Below the pieces are notes generated by a model, which searched no databases, was not told where the DNA came from, and was given only the letters and a program-made list of their open reading frames with translations. From NCBI GenBank assembly GCA_023391535.1, contig JAEWAU010000026.1, positions 1 to 11,883 on the forward strand: 11,883 bases of DNA. The letters run 5' to 3'. Made by a program: the position numbers and the translations under genes. The number at the start of each line of letters is the position of its first letter. The first letter of the stretch is position 1. Positions 1 to 6,415 of this stretch are shown here, piece after piece. Origin of the DNA: Bacillota bacterium. Its GTDB lineage: Bacteria > Bacillota > Clostridia > Oscillospirales > Ethanoligenentaceae.

Positions 1-139
1 CGCTTTGCCGGCCCCCCGTTTTTTTGCTGCTTTTTTTAACGCGTGGCAGGAACCCTGAAAAAAGCGCGGTTTTATCTGCTTTTAAATCGGATCTTTGCGT
101 GCGATAAAAATTCGTGCCAGACAAAATCTGGTTCCTATA

Positions 140-168
140 TTGTAAAACGCAAACAACGCGCGTATAAT
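140..168 (+). promoter_or_regulatory. Sigma-A type promoter for the yifB-like gene
   Basis: A perfect TATAAT at 163-168 is preceded, after a 17-base spacer, by TTGTAA at 140-145 (4 of 6 matches to TTGACA). Transcription would start near 175, giving a leader of about 170 bases before the TTG start at 348. Within that leader two short hairpins are each followed by T runs: CGCCG/CGGCG at 251-255/263-267 with TTTT, and AGGCG/CGCCT at 291-295/299-303 with TTT. They could act as weak attenuators, but the stems are only 5 bp. In 1-139 I see T-rich tracts (a C6 run then T7 at 12-25, and another T7) that could be the tail of an upstream terminator cut by the window edge. No gene is visible there. Confidence 0.7.
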
Positions 169-347
169 ATTGCAAAAGTTTTATTTTCTGCCTTTTTATG
201 ACCCGTGCGCGTCCATTTCGACGGCCAAAAGGGCGCGCTTCCCGTGTTCCCGCCGAATTTTGCGGCGTTTTCGCCTTTGCTCGGGAATTCAGGCGCTTCG
301 CCTTTTCCCTCCCGGGGCGGAACAGCCGATGCGGATGGTGAGCCGAT

Positions 348-1880
348 TTGTTCTCCCAAATCAAAAGTCTGGGCCTCTACGGCATGGATGCCTACGTCGT
401 GGGCGTGGAGGCGGATCTCTCCCAAGGGCTTCCCTCGTTCGACGTCGTCGGCCTGCCCGACGCCGCGGTGCGCGAATCGCGCGAGCGCGTGCGTTCGGCC
501 CTCAAGAACTGCGGGTTCGATTTTCCCGTCAGCCGCATTATCGTAAATCTTTCCCCTGCCGATATTAAAAAGGAGGGCCCGGTTTACGATCTCCCCATGC
601 TGCTGGCGCTTCTGCGCGCCACGCGGCAGCTCGACAGCGACCTTGAAGGCTGCGCCTTTGCGGGCGAGCTTTCGCTCGCGGGGGAAATCCGGCCCGTCAG
701 CGGCATCCTGCCCATGGCCATCAAAGCGCGGGAGGCCGGCTTCCGCCGCTTCTTCATCCCCTTTGGGAACGCCGCCGAGGGCTCGGTGGTGGAAGGGCTG
801 GAGGTTTTCCCCGTGCGCACCGTCGCCGAGCTGATGGCGCATCTGCGCGGCGAAAAGCCCCTTGCCCCCGCCGCGGAAATGAAATTCGAGGAGCTTTTGC
901 AAAGCCCTCTGCCGGATTTTTCGGATGTCTGCGGCCAGTTCGAGGCGCGCCGCGCCATCGAGATCGCCGCGGCCGGCGGGCACAATATCCTGCTCGTCGG
1001 CCCGCCCGGGTCCGGCAAGAGCATGCTGGCCAAGCGGATTCCCTCCATCCTGCCGGATCTGAACTTCGAAGAATCTTTGGAAACGACGAAAATCCATTCG
1101 GTAGCGGGGGTTCTGCCCTCGGGTACGCCGCTCATCCGCACACGCCCCTTCCGCGCGCCGCACCAGACCATTTCGGGCGCGGGGCTCGCGGGCGGCGGGC
1201 GCATCCCGAAGCCCGGCGAGATCTCGCTCGCGCACAACGGGGTGCTTTTTCTGGACGAGCTGCCGGAATTCAGCCGCGAGGCGCTGGAAATTCTGCGCCA
1301 GCCTTTGGAGGACGGCACCGTCACCATCTCGCGCGTGTCGGGCACGCTCACCTACCCCTGCTCCATCATGCTCGTCTGCGCCATGAATCCGTGCCCGTGC
1401 GGCTATTTCGGGCACCCCACGCGCAAATGCACCTGCCGCAAGGAGGCTGTGTCCTCTTATCTTTCGCGCATCTCCGGCCCTCTGCTCGACCGCCTGGATC
1501 TCCATGTGGAGGTGCCGCCCGTGGAATACGGGGAACTCGCGGGCAACGCGCGTGGCGAGCCTTCCGCCGCCATCCGCGCGCGCGTCAACCGCACCCGCGC
1601 CCTTCAGCAGGAGCGCTACCGCGGTACCGGCGTCGCCTGCAACGCGCGGCTCACACCCTCCCTGCTGCGCGAAAACTGCCGGCTCACCGAACCGGCCTCC
1701 CGCCTGCTGCGCGGCGCGTTCGAAACCATGGGGCTTTCGGCGCGCGCCTACGACCGCATCCTTAAGGTGGCGCGCACCATCGCCGATCTCGACGGCGGCG
1801 GGGATATCCGTGAGGAGCATGTGGCCGAGGCCGTCCAATACCGGAGCCTCGACCGCAAATACTGGATGGGCCGCTTCTAA
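348..1880 (+). CDS. YifB/ComM-family Mg-chelatase-like AAA+ ATPase
   Basis: This 510-residue cytoplasmic ATPase has the full length usual for the YifB/ComM family. An N-terminal Lon-protease-like (ChlI) fold covers about residues 1-170, the AAA+ Mg-chelatase domain about 190-395, and a C-terminal helical domain about 400-505. Walker A is GPPGSGKS at 218-225 and Walker B is FLDE at 301-304. A four-cysteine cluster (C349, C351, C361, C363) follows, and GPLLDRLDL at 377-385 is the usual arginine-containing motif. The start is TTG with GGTGAG five bases upstream, and the protein begins MFSQIKSLGLYG as family members do. In Vibrio and Haemophilus, ComM is a branch-migration helicase that helps integrate transforming DNA; in Clostridia the role is not established. 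It appears to be a single-gene unit here, without dprA beside it. The family call is secure, the biological role is not. Confidence 0.95.
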   Translation: MFSQIKSLGLYGMDAYVVGVEADLSQGLPSFDVVGLPDAAVRESRERVRSALKNCGFDFPVSRIIVNLSPADIKKEGPVYDLPMLLALLRATRQLDSDLEGCAFAGELSLAGEIRPVSGILPMAIKAREAGFRRFFIPFGNAAEGSVVEGLEVFPVRTVAELMAHLRGEKPLAPAAEMKFEELLQSPLPDFSDVCGQFEARRAIEIAAAGGHNILLVGPPGSGKSMLAKRIPSILPDLNFEESLETTKIHSVAGVLPSGTPLIRTRPFRAPHQTISGAGLAGGGRIPKPGEISLAHNGVLFLDELPEFSREALEILRQPLEDGTVTISRVSGTLTYPCSIMLVCAMNPCPCGYFGHPTRKCTCRKEAVSSYLSRISGPLLDRLDLHVEVPPVEYGELAGNARGEPSAAIRARVNRTRALQQERYRGTGVACNARLTPSLLRENCRLTEPASRLLRGAFETMGLSARAYDRILKVARTIADLDGGGDIREEHVAEAVQYRSLDRKYWMGRF

Positions 1881-2003
1881 ACCTTTTCTCCGATTGCGAA
1901 ACGGATATAAGCCGCGGCAAAAGCTTTTCTCTGCGGATATTGGCGCGGATTCTTTCACACGCCGATTGGAGAACCGGCCAAAGCAGCGTTTTTCCTCCCC
2001 CAG

Positions 2004-2032
2004 TGGACAATGTGTCATATTCCACATACCAT
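2004..2032 (+). promoter_or_regulatory. Promoter with inverted repeat ahead of the Dabb-thpR pair
   Basis: TGGACA at 2004-2009 (5 of 6) and TACCAT at 2027-2032 (4 of 6) are separated by 17 bases. The spacer carries an inverted repeat, ATGTG at 2010-2014 and CACAT at 2023-2027, which could be an operator. The predicted leader of about 137 bases contains a perfect 6-bp hairpin (CCCGGA/TCCGGG, 2065-2070/2077-2082) and a second hairpin (CCGGC/GCCGG, 2116-2120/2133-2137). Neither is followed by a convincing T run. The rest of 1881-2176 shows no gene, and no clear terminator for the upstream ATPase. Confidence 0.45.
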
Positions 2033-2176
2033 AAAAATAGTATTGCTTAAATTCAAAAGCCCGTCCCGGACGCGGCTCCGGGCACGGTTTCGTTTCCGCC
2101 GCCAAACCCGACAAACCGGCGTCCCCGCGCGGGCCGGCTGCCAATCCCGGCCTTCTTTGAAAGGAATGGTCAACGT

Positions 2177-2473
2177 ATGGTGAAGCACATCGTCATGTGG
2201 AAGCTCAAACCCTCCGCCGAAGGCGCGGACAAAAAGACCAACGCCATTAAAATAAAGAAAATGCTGGAATCGCTGCAGGGCGTCGTCCCCGGCGCGTTCA
2301 AGCTGGAAGTGGGCGTCAACTACAATCCGGCCGGCTACGATCTCGTGCTCTACGCCGAGTTCAACGACCACGACGCTTTGGAAACCTACCAGATGCACCC
2401 GGAGCACCTGCGGGTTTCGGAATTCATCGGGCGCGTGGCGGCCAGCCGCGTCGTTGCCGATTACATGGTATGA
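2177..2473 (+). CDS. Dabb (stress-responsive A/B barrel) domain protein
   Basis: This 98-residue protein is essentially one Dabb domain (PF07876), a small ferredoxin-like barrel that usually dimerises. The family hallmarks are the opening MVKHIVMWKLK, a central beta strand with YDLVLYAEF near residues 54-62, and the H-x-x-H segment HPEHLRV (H74, H77) before the last helix. No catalytic function can be read from the sequence. Family members include plant stress proteins and some small-molecule cyclases, but many bacterial copies have no known role. The start is ATG with AAGGAATGG about eight bases upstream. The stop overlaps the start of thpR by four bases (ATGA), so the two are probably translated in a coupled way from one transcript. 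Confidence 0.9.
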   Translation: MVKHIVMWKLKPSAEGADKKTNAIKIKKMLESLQGVVPGAFKLEVGVNYNPAGYDLVLYAEFNDHDALETYQMHPEHLRVSEFIGRVAASRVVADYMV

Positions 2474-3012
2474 CCATGCGTCTGTTTACGGCCGTGGCGT
2501 TTGACGACGCCGCAAAGGCTCAGATCTTCGCGCTCGCCGGCACTCTTCAGGCGCGCGGCGTAACGGGCGTCTTCACACGGCGGGAGAATCTGCATCTGAC
2601 GCTCAAATTTCTGGGCGAGGTGCCCTCCTCCCGTGTGGACGCCGTGCGCGCGGCGCTCACGCGCGCCGCGGAAGCGTTCGCGCCGTTCGCAATCGACGCG
2701 GGCCGGTGCGGGGCCTTTTCCTCCTGCGGGGAAAAGACCGTGTGGCTCGGCTTCGAGGGTGCGGAGCTTCCGCGCCTCGCCGCGGAAGTGGACGGACAGC
2801 TCGCGCGCGAAGGCTTCGCGCCGGAAACGCGCCCGTTTGTTTCGCATGTTACGCTGGCGCGGCGCGCCGCCTGCCCCGAAGGCGCTCTCTCCGAACCCGC
2901 GCCTACTTTTTCGTGCTCCGTACGCGCGGTGACGCTGTTCGAAAGCCGGCGCGACGCGGGCCGCCTGTGGTATAAGCCTCTTTTTTCGGCGCCGCTTTCG
3001 GGTGCGCGCTGA
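2470..3012 (+). CDS. thpR: RNA 2',3'-cyclic phosphodiesterase (ThpR/LigT family)
   Basis: This 180-residue cytoplasmic enzyme belongs to the 2H phosphoesterase superfamily. Both catalytic HxTx motifs are present: HLTL at residues 42-45 and HVTL at 126-129, with the usual spacing, followed by ARRA. The family hydrolyses 2',3'-cyclic phosphates on RNA ends to 2'-phosphates, and some members also ligate tRNA halves in vitro. The length fits the family. The ATG at 2470 lies in the ATGA overlap with the Dabb gene; no independent Shine-Dalgarno is evident, which fits translational coupling. A second ATG two codons later is an alternative start. The operon ends at the strong terminator just downstream. 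Confidence 0.93.
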   Translation: MTMRLFTAVAFDDAAKAQIFALAGTLQARGVTGVFTRRENLHLTLKFLGEVPSSRVDAVRAALTRAAEAFAPFAIDAGRCGAFSSCGEKTVWLGFEGAELPRLAAEVDGQLAREGFAPETRPFVSHVTLARRAACPEGALSEPAPTFSCSVRAVTLFESRRDAGRLWYKPLFSAPLSGAR

Positions 3013-3063
3013 AACTTTGGCACGGCCCGGAGCCCCCTAAAACCGCATACGGAAAAGCGCGAA

Positions 3064-3110
3064 AAAGGCGCCCCGAACGGAACGGATTCCGCCCGGGGCG
3101 CCTTTCGTTT
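3064..3110 (+). terminator. Intrinsic terminator of the Dabb-thpR operon
   Basis: A perfect 12-bp stem pairs 3064-3075 with 3094-3105 (AAAGGCGCCCCG / CGGGGCGCCTTT). Its loop holds a second 5-bp stem (CGGAA 3078-3082 with TTCCG 3087-3091). The sequence continues TTTCGTTTG on the plus strand. The position, 52 bases after the thpR stop, fits an operon end. The A-rich 5' side means it may also stop minus-strand transcripts. Confidence 0.88.
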
Positions 3111-3116
3111 GCCTAA

Positions 3117-3216
3117 AGCATTTCCGGAAAAGCCGGATGCATTCCGAAGCGTTTTGCCTTTTTGCCGGAGGCAAGCAGACGAAACGCAACTTCTCCCAAT
3201 CTTTTCTGTTATTTCT
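3117..3216 (+). repeat. Copy A of a ~100-bp dispersed structured repeat
   Basis: The element starts AGCATTTCCGGAAAAG. Its first 42 bases match copy B (5281-5378) at 34 positions. An outer stem GCGTTTTG (3149-3156) pairs with CGAAACGC (3180-3187), with one G-T wobble. Inside it an inner hairpin is TTGCC-GGA-GGCAA (3162-3174). The 3' end, CTTTTCTGTTATTTCT, is the most degenerate of the three copies: its reverse complement matches the 5' end at 11 of 16 positions. It lies just behind the thpR terminator. No flanking target duplication is obvious. Confidence 0.7.
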
Positions 3217-3236
3217 AGCGGCCGGCGCCCGCCCGC

Positions 3237-3346
3237 AAAAAAAGCAAACACCCCGCCGGGTGCCAGCCGACGGGGTGCTTGATACGGCGAAGCCTTTGTC
3301 CTATCTCCGCCCGGTATAGTATACGACAAACGCGCGCATTTGGAAA
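3237..3346 (-). ncRNA. Possible short minus-strand transcript (promoter plus terminator)
   Basis: On the minus strand TTTCCA (3341-3346) and TATACT (3318-3323) are separated by 17 bases. About 40 bases downstream of the expected start lies a hairpin, CACCCCG/CGGGGTG (3271-3277 with 3249-3255), followed by TTTGC and seven Ts (3243-3237). Together these would give a transcript of about 70 bases. It would also hold a GGC-TTC-GCC mini-hairpin framed by GATA/TATC. No ORF fits. The hairpin may instead be the distal terminator of degV transcripts running antisense through 3495-3791. The sequence features are visible; calling them an RNA gene is inference. Confidence 0.35.
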
Positions 3347-3427
3347 CCCGTTCCGAAACCCGATTGGAAATAATCTGGATTTCATATTGGGTGGAACGGG
3401 CCCCGAAACCGTCCGGTGATAAACATC

Positions 3428-3456
3428 TTGCCTTTTGCCTATAATAGGAATATATT
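3428..3456 (+). promoter_or_regulatory. Promoter candidate for the 98-residue hypothetical protein
   Basis: TTGCCT at 3428-3433 and TATATT at 3451-3456 are 17 bases apart (4 of 6 and 5 of 6 matches). A perfect TATAAT at 3440-3445 also exists, but its -35 (TGATAA, 3417-3422) is poor. This AT-rich island of about 70 bases stands out from its GC-rich surroundings and lies 40-50 bases before the start codon, so a promoter here is likely even though the exact boxes are uncertain. Confidence 0.5.
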
Positions 3457-3494
3457 TACATTATTGCTGTTATATGGATTTTTGAAAGGTTGGG

Positions 3495-3791
3495 GTGCCC
3501 GTGAATATGGAGAAGCTGGCGCAGGCGCATCGGGAAGAGCTGCGGGAAGCCGGGCTTGCGCCGGACCTTGCCGTTTTGCCGGAACGGCTCGTGCAGGCGC
3601 GCCTGGAATACCTGCATCTTCTCTCAAAAAGCCGTTTTCTCTCGGGTCTTGCCGCGCGGCTGGACGGAACCGGCGTTTCCCCCGCCGTGCTGGCGCGGGT
3701 GCGCGAGGAAGCGATGCGGGAGCAATGCCGGGCGGAAGGGGCCTGCTTCATGCTCGATACGCTGGGTATCCGGCTCGACATCCGCGCCTGA
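3495..3791 (+). CDS. Conserved-looking hypothetical protein, 98 residues
   Basis: I do not recognise the family. The protein is 98 residues, predicted mostly helical, with no signal peptide or membrane segment. It is rich in Leu, Ala, Arg and Glu, with two cysteines near the C-terminus in a helix ending CFMLDTLGIRLDIRA. The reading frame has the GC-rich third positions of its neighbours, a promoter-like AT island upstream and a Shine-Dalgarno, so it is probably real. The GTG at 3495 has GAAAGG five bases upstream. GTG at 3501 (11 bases from that site) and ATG at 3507 are alternatives. It converges on degV with only about 60 bases between stops and no clear terminator there, so the two transcripts may overlap. 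Confidence 0.7.
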   Translation: MPVNMEKLAQAHREELREAGLAPDLAVLPERLVQARLEYLHLLSKSRFLSGLAARLDGTGVSPAVLARVREEAMREQCRAEGACFMLDTLGIRLDIRA

Positions 3792-3851
3792 TGCGGTTTT
3801 CCGGCTTCCGAATCCGTTTCCGTTTTTCAGGTTTTCGGGCCGGGAATCCGT

Positions 3852-4715
3852 TCAGCGCCTGCTGCCAAGGAAAAACAGCGCCAGCGTTCCGGGGCCGGAA
3901 TGGGCGCCGATGACGGCGTCGATCTGGCCGATCGTCACGTCTTTCACCGGCAGCGTGCGCACCATGGATTCGAGCAGGCGCGCATCCTCCTCGCAGTCGC
4001 CGTGGCCGATGAAAATGGTTTGCCCCTCGGGGTGCACGCATGTCTCTTTCATGCGCGCGAACATCTCGGCCACGGAATTGCGGCGGCCGCGCACCTTGCC
4101 CACGCTGACAAGCCTGCCCTCGTCATCCACATGCAGAATGGGCTTGATGCCCAGCATCGCCCCCATCAGGGCCGTGGCGGCCGAAATGCGCCCGCCGCGC
4201 TTGAGGTAGACCAGATCGTCCACCGTGAACCAGTGGCACAGGTGCAGGCGGTTTTCCTCCACCCACCGGGCCAGCTCGTCAAGGCTTTTTCCCGCTTCCT
4301 TTTCCATCATGGCGTAATAAACCAGCAGGCCCTGCCCCAGGGACGCGGAAAGGGAATCCACGGGCACGACGCTGCGGCCGGGGTACTTCCCGCGCAGCTC
4401 CTGCGCCGCCATCACGGCGTTGTTGAACGAGCCGCTGAGGGCGGAGGAAAAACCGATGTAAAGCACATCCATTCCCTGTTTCAAAAACGGTTCAAAGAAA
4501 TCGGTGTAAACCGCGCTTGTGATCTGGGCTGTGCTGGCCGTCTCGCCTTGGCGCATGCGGTCGTAAAACGGTTTGTTGTCGGTCGGCTTCCCTTTTTCAT
4601 AGCCGAAAAAAGTCTCGCCCCCCATTTCGTAACTGAACGGAATGACAGGCAGACTCATATGATCGATGAGCGCATCCGGCAGATTGGCTGCGGAGTCGGT
4701 CACAAGCACATACAT
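3852..4715 (-). CDS. DegV family fatty-acid-binding protein
   Basis: This 287-residue cytoplasmic protein is a full-length DegV (PF02645). Members bind a long-chain fatty acid between two domains; those called FakB present it to the kinase FakA for phosphorylation. Visible motifs are TDSAANLP near the N-terminus (residues 6-13), the STAQIT segment at 61-66, FSSALSGSF at 89-97, LKRGGRIS at 171-178, and the C-terminal HSGPGTLALFFLG (272-284), which in FakB proteins lies near the ligand head group. I chose the ATG at 4715 because the DegV fold begins at MYVLVTDS and GGTGG lies just upstream; longer in-frame starts at 4727 and 4787 would add residues the family lacks. No fakA-like gene is in the window. 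A good promoter lies at 4804-4832. No terminator is seen right after the stop. Confidence 0.93.
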   Translation of the reverse strand: MYVLVTDSAANLPDALIDHMSLPVIPFSYEMGGETFFGYEKGKPTDNKPFYDRMRQGETASTAQITSAVYTDFFEPFLKQGMDVLYIGFSSALSGSFNNAVMAAQELRGKYPGRSVVPVDSLSASLGQGLLVYYAMMEKEAGKSLDELARWVEENRLHLCHWFTVDDLVYLKRGGRISAATALMGAMLGIKPILHVDDEGRLVSVGKVRGRRNSVAEMFARMKETCVHPEGQTIFIGHGDCEEDARLLESMVRTLPVKDVTIGQIDAVIGAHSGPGTLALFFLGSRR

Positions 4716-4803
4716 AAATTCCACCATCCTGTTTGAGTTCTGGCGCCCTGCGAAATGTCCGCAGGCGAAAGGCCCAGAGCGCCGCAATATCCTGCAGCTA
4801 TAT

Positions 4804-4832
4804 AGTATAGCAATTTTTCGCCTTCTTGAAAA
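4804..4832 (-). promoter_or_regulatory. Promoter of the degV gene
   Basis: On the minus strand TTTTCA (4827-4832) and TATACT (4804-4809) are 17 bases apart, matching 4 of 6 and 5 of 6 consensus positions. The expected start near 4797 gives a leader of about 80 bases. The sequence ATTGCTATACT resembles the 3' end of repeat copy B (ATTGCTATAGT); without the rest of the element this may be chance. Confidence 0.65.
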
Positions 4833-4912
4833 GCGGTTTCACCGCGGCATTCCCCGTTGTAAGAAGGAATTGCCGGTCTTTGCCCCGGGCGGCGCGGCGG
4901 GCAGGCCCCGGC

Positions 4913-4958
4913 AAAAAGTTCGGGGGCTGCCCCGAACGTACGTTCCAGGCAGCCCCCG
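4913..4958 (-). terminator. Intrinsic terminator downstream of the 48-residue ORF
   Basis: A perfect 11-bp stem pairs 4921-4931 with 4948-4958 (CGGGGGCTGCC / GGCAGCCCCCG). Its loop contains the palindrome GAACGTACGTTC. On the minus strand the stem is followed by GAACTTTTTG, a five-T run, so it works in that direction. It begins 30 bases after the stop of ORF 4988-5134. It is also the first convincing minus-strand terminator after the bactofilin gene. Confidence 0.8.
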
Positions 4959-4987
4959 GCCTCTGCAACAGCCCTGCGAGAGGATCG

Positions 4988-5134
4988 TCAGCTTTTCCTC
5001 TTTTCCCCTTTGCCTTTGTTCGGGCTCTGCATCGCACGCCCTTCTCCGGCGTTTTCTCCCAGTTGGTCGTTCGACGGGCGGGGGCCGGCCGCTTTCCGGT
5101 TCATATCCCTGCCGTGCTTCTCGTTTTCGGACAT
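4988..5134 (-). CDS. Small hydrophilic disordered protein, 48 residues
   Basis: An ATG at 5134 preceded by AAAGGGG with seven bases between opens a 48-residue frame that ends 30 bases before a strong terminator. The protein starts MSENEKHGRDMNRKAAGPRP, has no Cys, Trp, Phe or Tyr and one Leu, and is rich in Gly, Lys, Glu, Asn and Arg, so it should be disordered and basic. The size and composition resemble minor small acid-soluble spore proteins such as SspP and other short clostridial proteins, but I do not recognise a family and see no sigma-G promoter. The inverted repeat TGAACG/CGTTCA (5211-5227) upstream may be an operator. It may be transcribed with bactofilin through repeat copy B. Strong initiation and termination signals support a real gene; its function is unknown. 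Confidence 0.6.
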   Translation of the reverse strand: MSENEKHGRDMNRKAAGPRPSNDQLGENAGEGRAMQSPNKGKGEKRKS

Positions 5135-5280
5135 TTTTGTTTCCCCTTTCCCGCGCCGCGCGGGTCCCCGGCCTCTCCGCCGGCTCCCGCACGGACGCAG
5201 CGTGCGCTCTTGAACGTTTTCCGTTCAGGCTCCGGGCGCCCGCTTTGCCGGCGGAGCGCTTTGCCGCAATCCGAACGGAC

Positions 5281-5378
5281 AGCATTTCCAGAAAAGATTG
5301 ATTTCTTCCGAAGCGTTTCGCCGCATCACAGGCGACGGGAGACGAAACGCCACTGTTCTCAAACTTTTGTGGATTGCT
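5281..5378 (+). repeat. Copy B of the ~100-bp dispersed structured repeat
   Basis: It starts AGCATTTCCAGAAAAG and ends CTTTTGTGGATTGCT; the reverse complement of the end closely matches the start, giving imperfect terminal inverted repeats. The first 42 bases match copy C at 36 positions. The outer stem GCGTTTCG (5313-5320) pairs perfectly with CGAAACGC (5343-5350). The inner GGA-loop hairpin of copies A and C is replaced by a weaker TCGCC/GGCGA pairing that competes with the outer stem. The 3' end overlaps a promoter-like pair, TTCTCA (5356-5361) and TATAGT (5378-5383), 16 bases apart and pointing antisense into the bactofilin gene. The remainder of 5135-5442 shows no gene, only GC-rich short inverted repeats, and no terminator right after bactofilin. 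Confidence 0.75.
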
Positions 5379-5442
5379 ATAGTGTGCACGGAAATGGGAA
5401 ATCTATGTAATTGTGCGGATAAAATGCCGACTGCACTTCACA

Positions 5443-6099
5443 TCAAAGATATTTTTTTCCGTCGATATCGATGGTCCTTTCGGCAAGCGGTTTCGGCATA
5501 TCTTCCTTCTTCCGGGGCGACTCGCCGATGAACAGCTCGCCCTGCAGCACGGCCCCCTCCTCCACGCTCAGGAGTTTGGCCGAAACATCCCCGAAAACGG
5601 ACGCCCCGCCTTTGAGCTCCGCCTTTTCCTGAATAGTGAGATTGCCCGTCACCTTGCCGCCGCAAACGATGGCTTCCGCGTTCACATCCCCTTCCACCGA
5701 GGAGCCTTCATCGACCGAAAGCGCTTTCTGGCAGGCGACGTTGCCCTTTACGTGCCCGGAAACAATTTGCAGGGCGGAGGCTGAAACGTTGCCGGTGACG
5801 ACCCCGCTGATAAAGACATCGCCCCCGCAGGTGACGTCGCCGTTCACCACACCCAGAATTTCGATGCGCGAAGCGGATCTGAGCGACCCTGTCAGCTCCA
5901 GATCCTTACCGAGGATGGAAACGGCCGCCGGAGGAACCGGCTTCGGAGCCGGCGTGTCCGGCCGCACCACCGCGGCCGGCGCGGCCGATGCCTTCGCGGG
6001 CACCGCCGTATATTTGAGCGCGTTTTTCTGCTGCTGCAGCAGGTCGTTCTCGGTGCTCTCGCTCGGGGTATTGCTGGTAAACAGGTGCGTTCTGGCCAT
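5443..6099 (-). CDS. Bactofilin family cytoskeletal protein
   Basis: This 218-residue protein has a bactofilin core (PF04519/DUF583), a right-handed beta helix that polymerises into filaments without nucleotide and often marks sites of cell-wall growth or envelope structures. The core runs about residues 60-195 with the repeating Gly/Val pattern of successive rungs (VNGDV, VTGNV, VKGNV, VEGDV, VTGNL, VFGDV). An N-terminal tail of about 60 residues rich in Ala and Pro and a short charged C-terminal tail flank it, as in many family members. There is no signal peptide or membrane helix. The ATG at 6099 has AAAGGATGGG upstream. The promoter is uncertain: GATAAT on the minus strand near 6265-6270 is the best -10, without a good -35. 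No partner peptidase gene lies beside it. Confidence 0.93.
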   Translation of the reverse strand: MARTHLFTSNTPSESTENDLLQQQKNALKYTAVPAKASAAPAAVVRPDTPAPKPVPPAAVSILGKDLELTGSLRSASRIEILGVVNGDVTCGGDVFISGVVTGNVSASALQIVSGHVKGNVACQKALSVDEGSSVEGDVNAEAIVCGGKVTGNLTIQEKAELKGGASVFGDVSAKLLSVEEGAVLQGELFIGESPRKKEDMPKPLAERTIDIDGKKYL

Positions 6100-6391
6100 G
6101 CTGAACCCATCCTTTCTCTTCGGGCGGAAAGCCCTGCCCGAAACAGAAGCCGCGCCCTCTCAAAAAGCGCCGCTTCCTTTTCTTCCCATGCTCGCCTGTG
6201 CTCGCTCGTGTTCGCTTGCCGTCTCCGCCGGTGTCTTGTGTCCAAACCACAGAAATCTTTATTTTGATTATCGGCCGCGGAGCGCAACTGTTTACGGCAG
6301 CCGCGCCCCGCGGCGACAAATTCGGGAGTTTCCCCTTTTGGGCCCGGAAAAGGGCGCGCCCGGCGCGGCTTGTGCCTTGCCGGGTGAAATG

Positions 6392-6400
6392 TGGTATACT
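6392..6400 (+). promoter_or_regulatory. Extended -10 promoter of the nitroreductase gene
   Basis: TGGTATACT at 6392-6400 combines TATACT with the TGn extension, so it does not need a strong -35; the best candidate (TTGTGC, 6370-6375) is 19 bases away. Transcription would begin near 6407, giving a leader of about 187 bases that includes the 17-bp tandem array. Between 6100 and 6391 I see no gene; 6190-6220 has a degenerate 10-bp tandem pattern of GCTCG/TTCGC type. Confidence 0.6.
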
Positions 6401-6415
6401 TTTTTACAGTACGGT

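Noticed and set aside
135..2144. A 669-codon open frame on the minus strand
   Set aside because: It is antisense to the YifB-like gene, with low-complexity Arg/Ala/Gly-rich content and no family features; such shadows are expected opposite GC-rich genes.
3900..4736. A 278-codon plus-strand frame opposite degV
   Set aside because: The degV frame has full family motifs; the opposite frame is rich in His/Ala/Arg without recognisable domains or a Shine-Dalgarno.
4795..4870. A fourth, inverted copy of the ~100-bp repeat next to the degV promoter
   Set aside because: Only ATTGCTATA and a few scattered bases agree; the AGCATTTCC start and the GCGTTTCG stem are absent, so the likeness may just be a shared -10 region.
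5135..5290. A sporulation (sigma-G or sigma-F) promoter before the 48-residue ORF
   Set aside because: No CATNNTA-type -10 with a matching -35 was found on the minus strand, so the spore-protein idea has only composition behind it.
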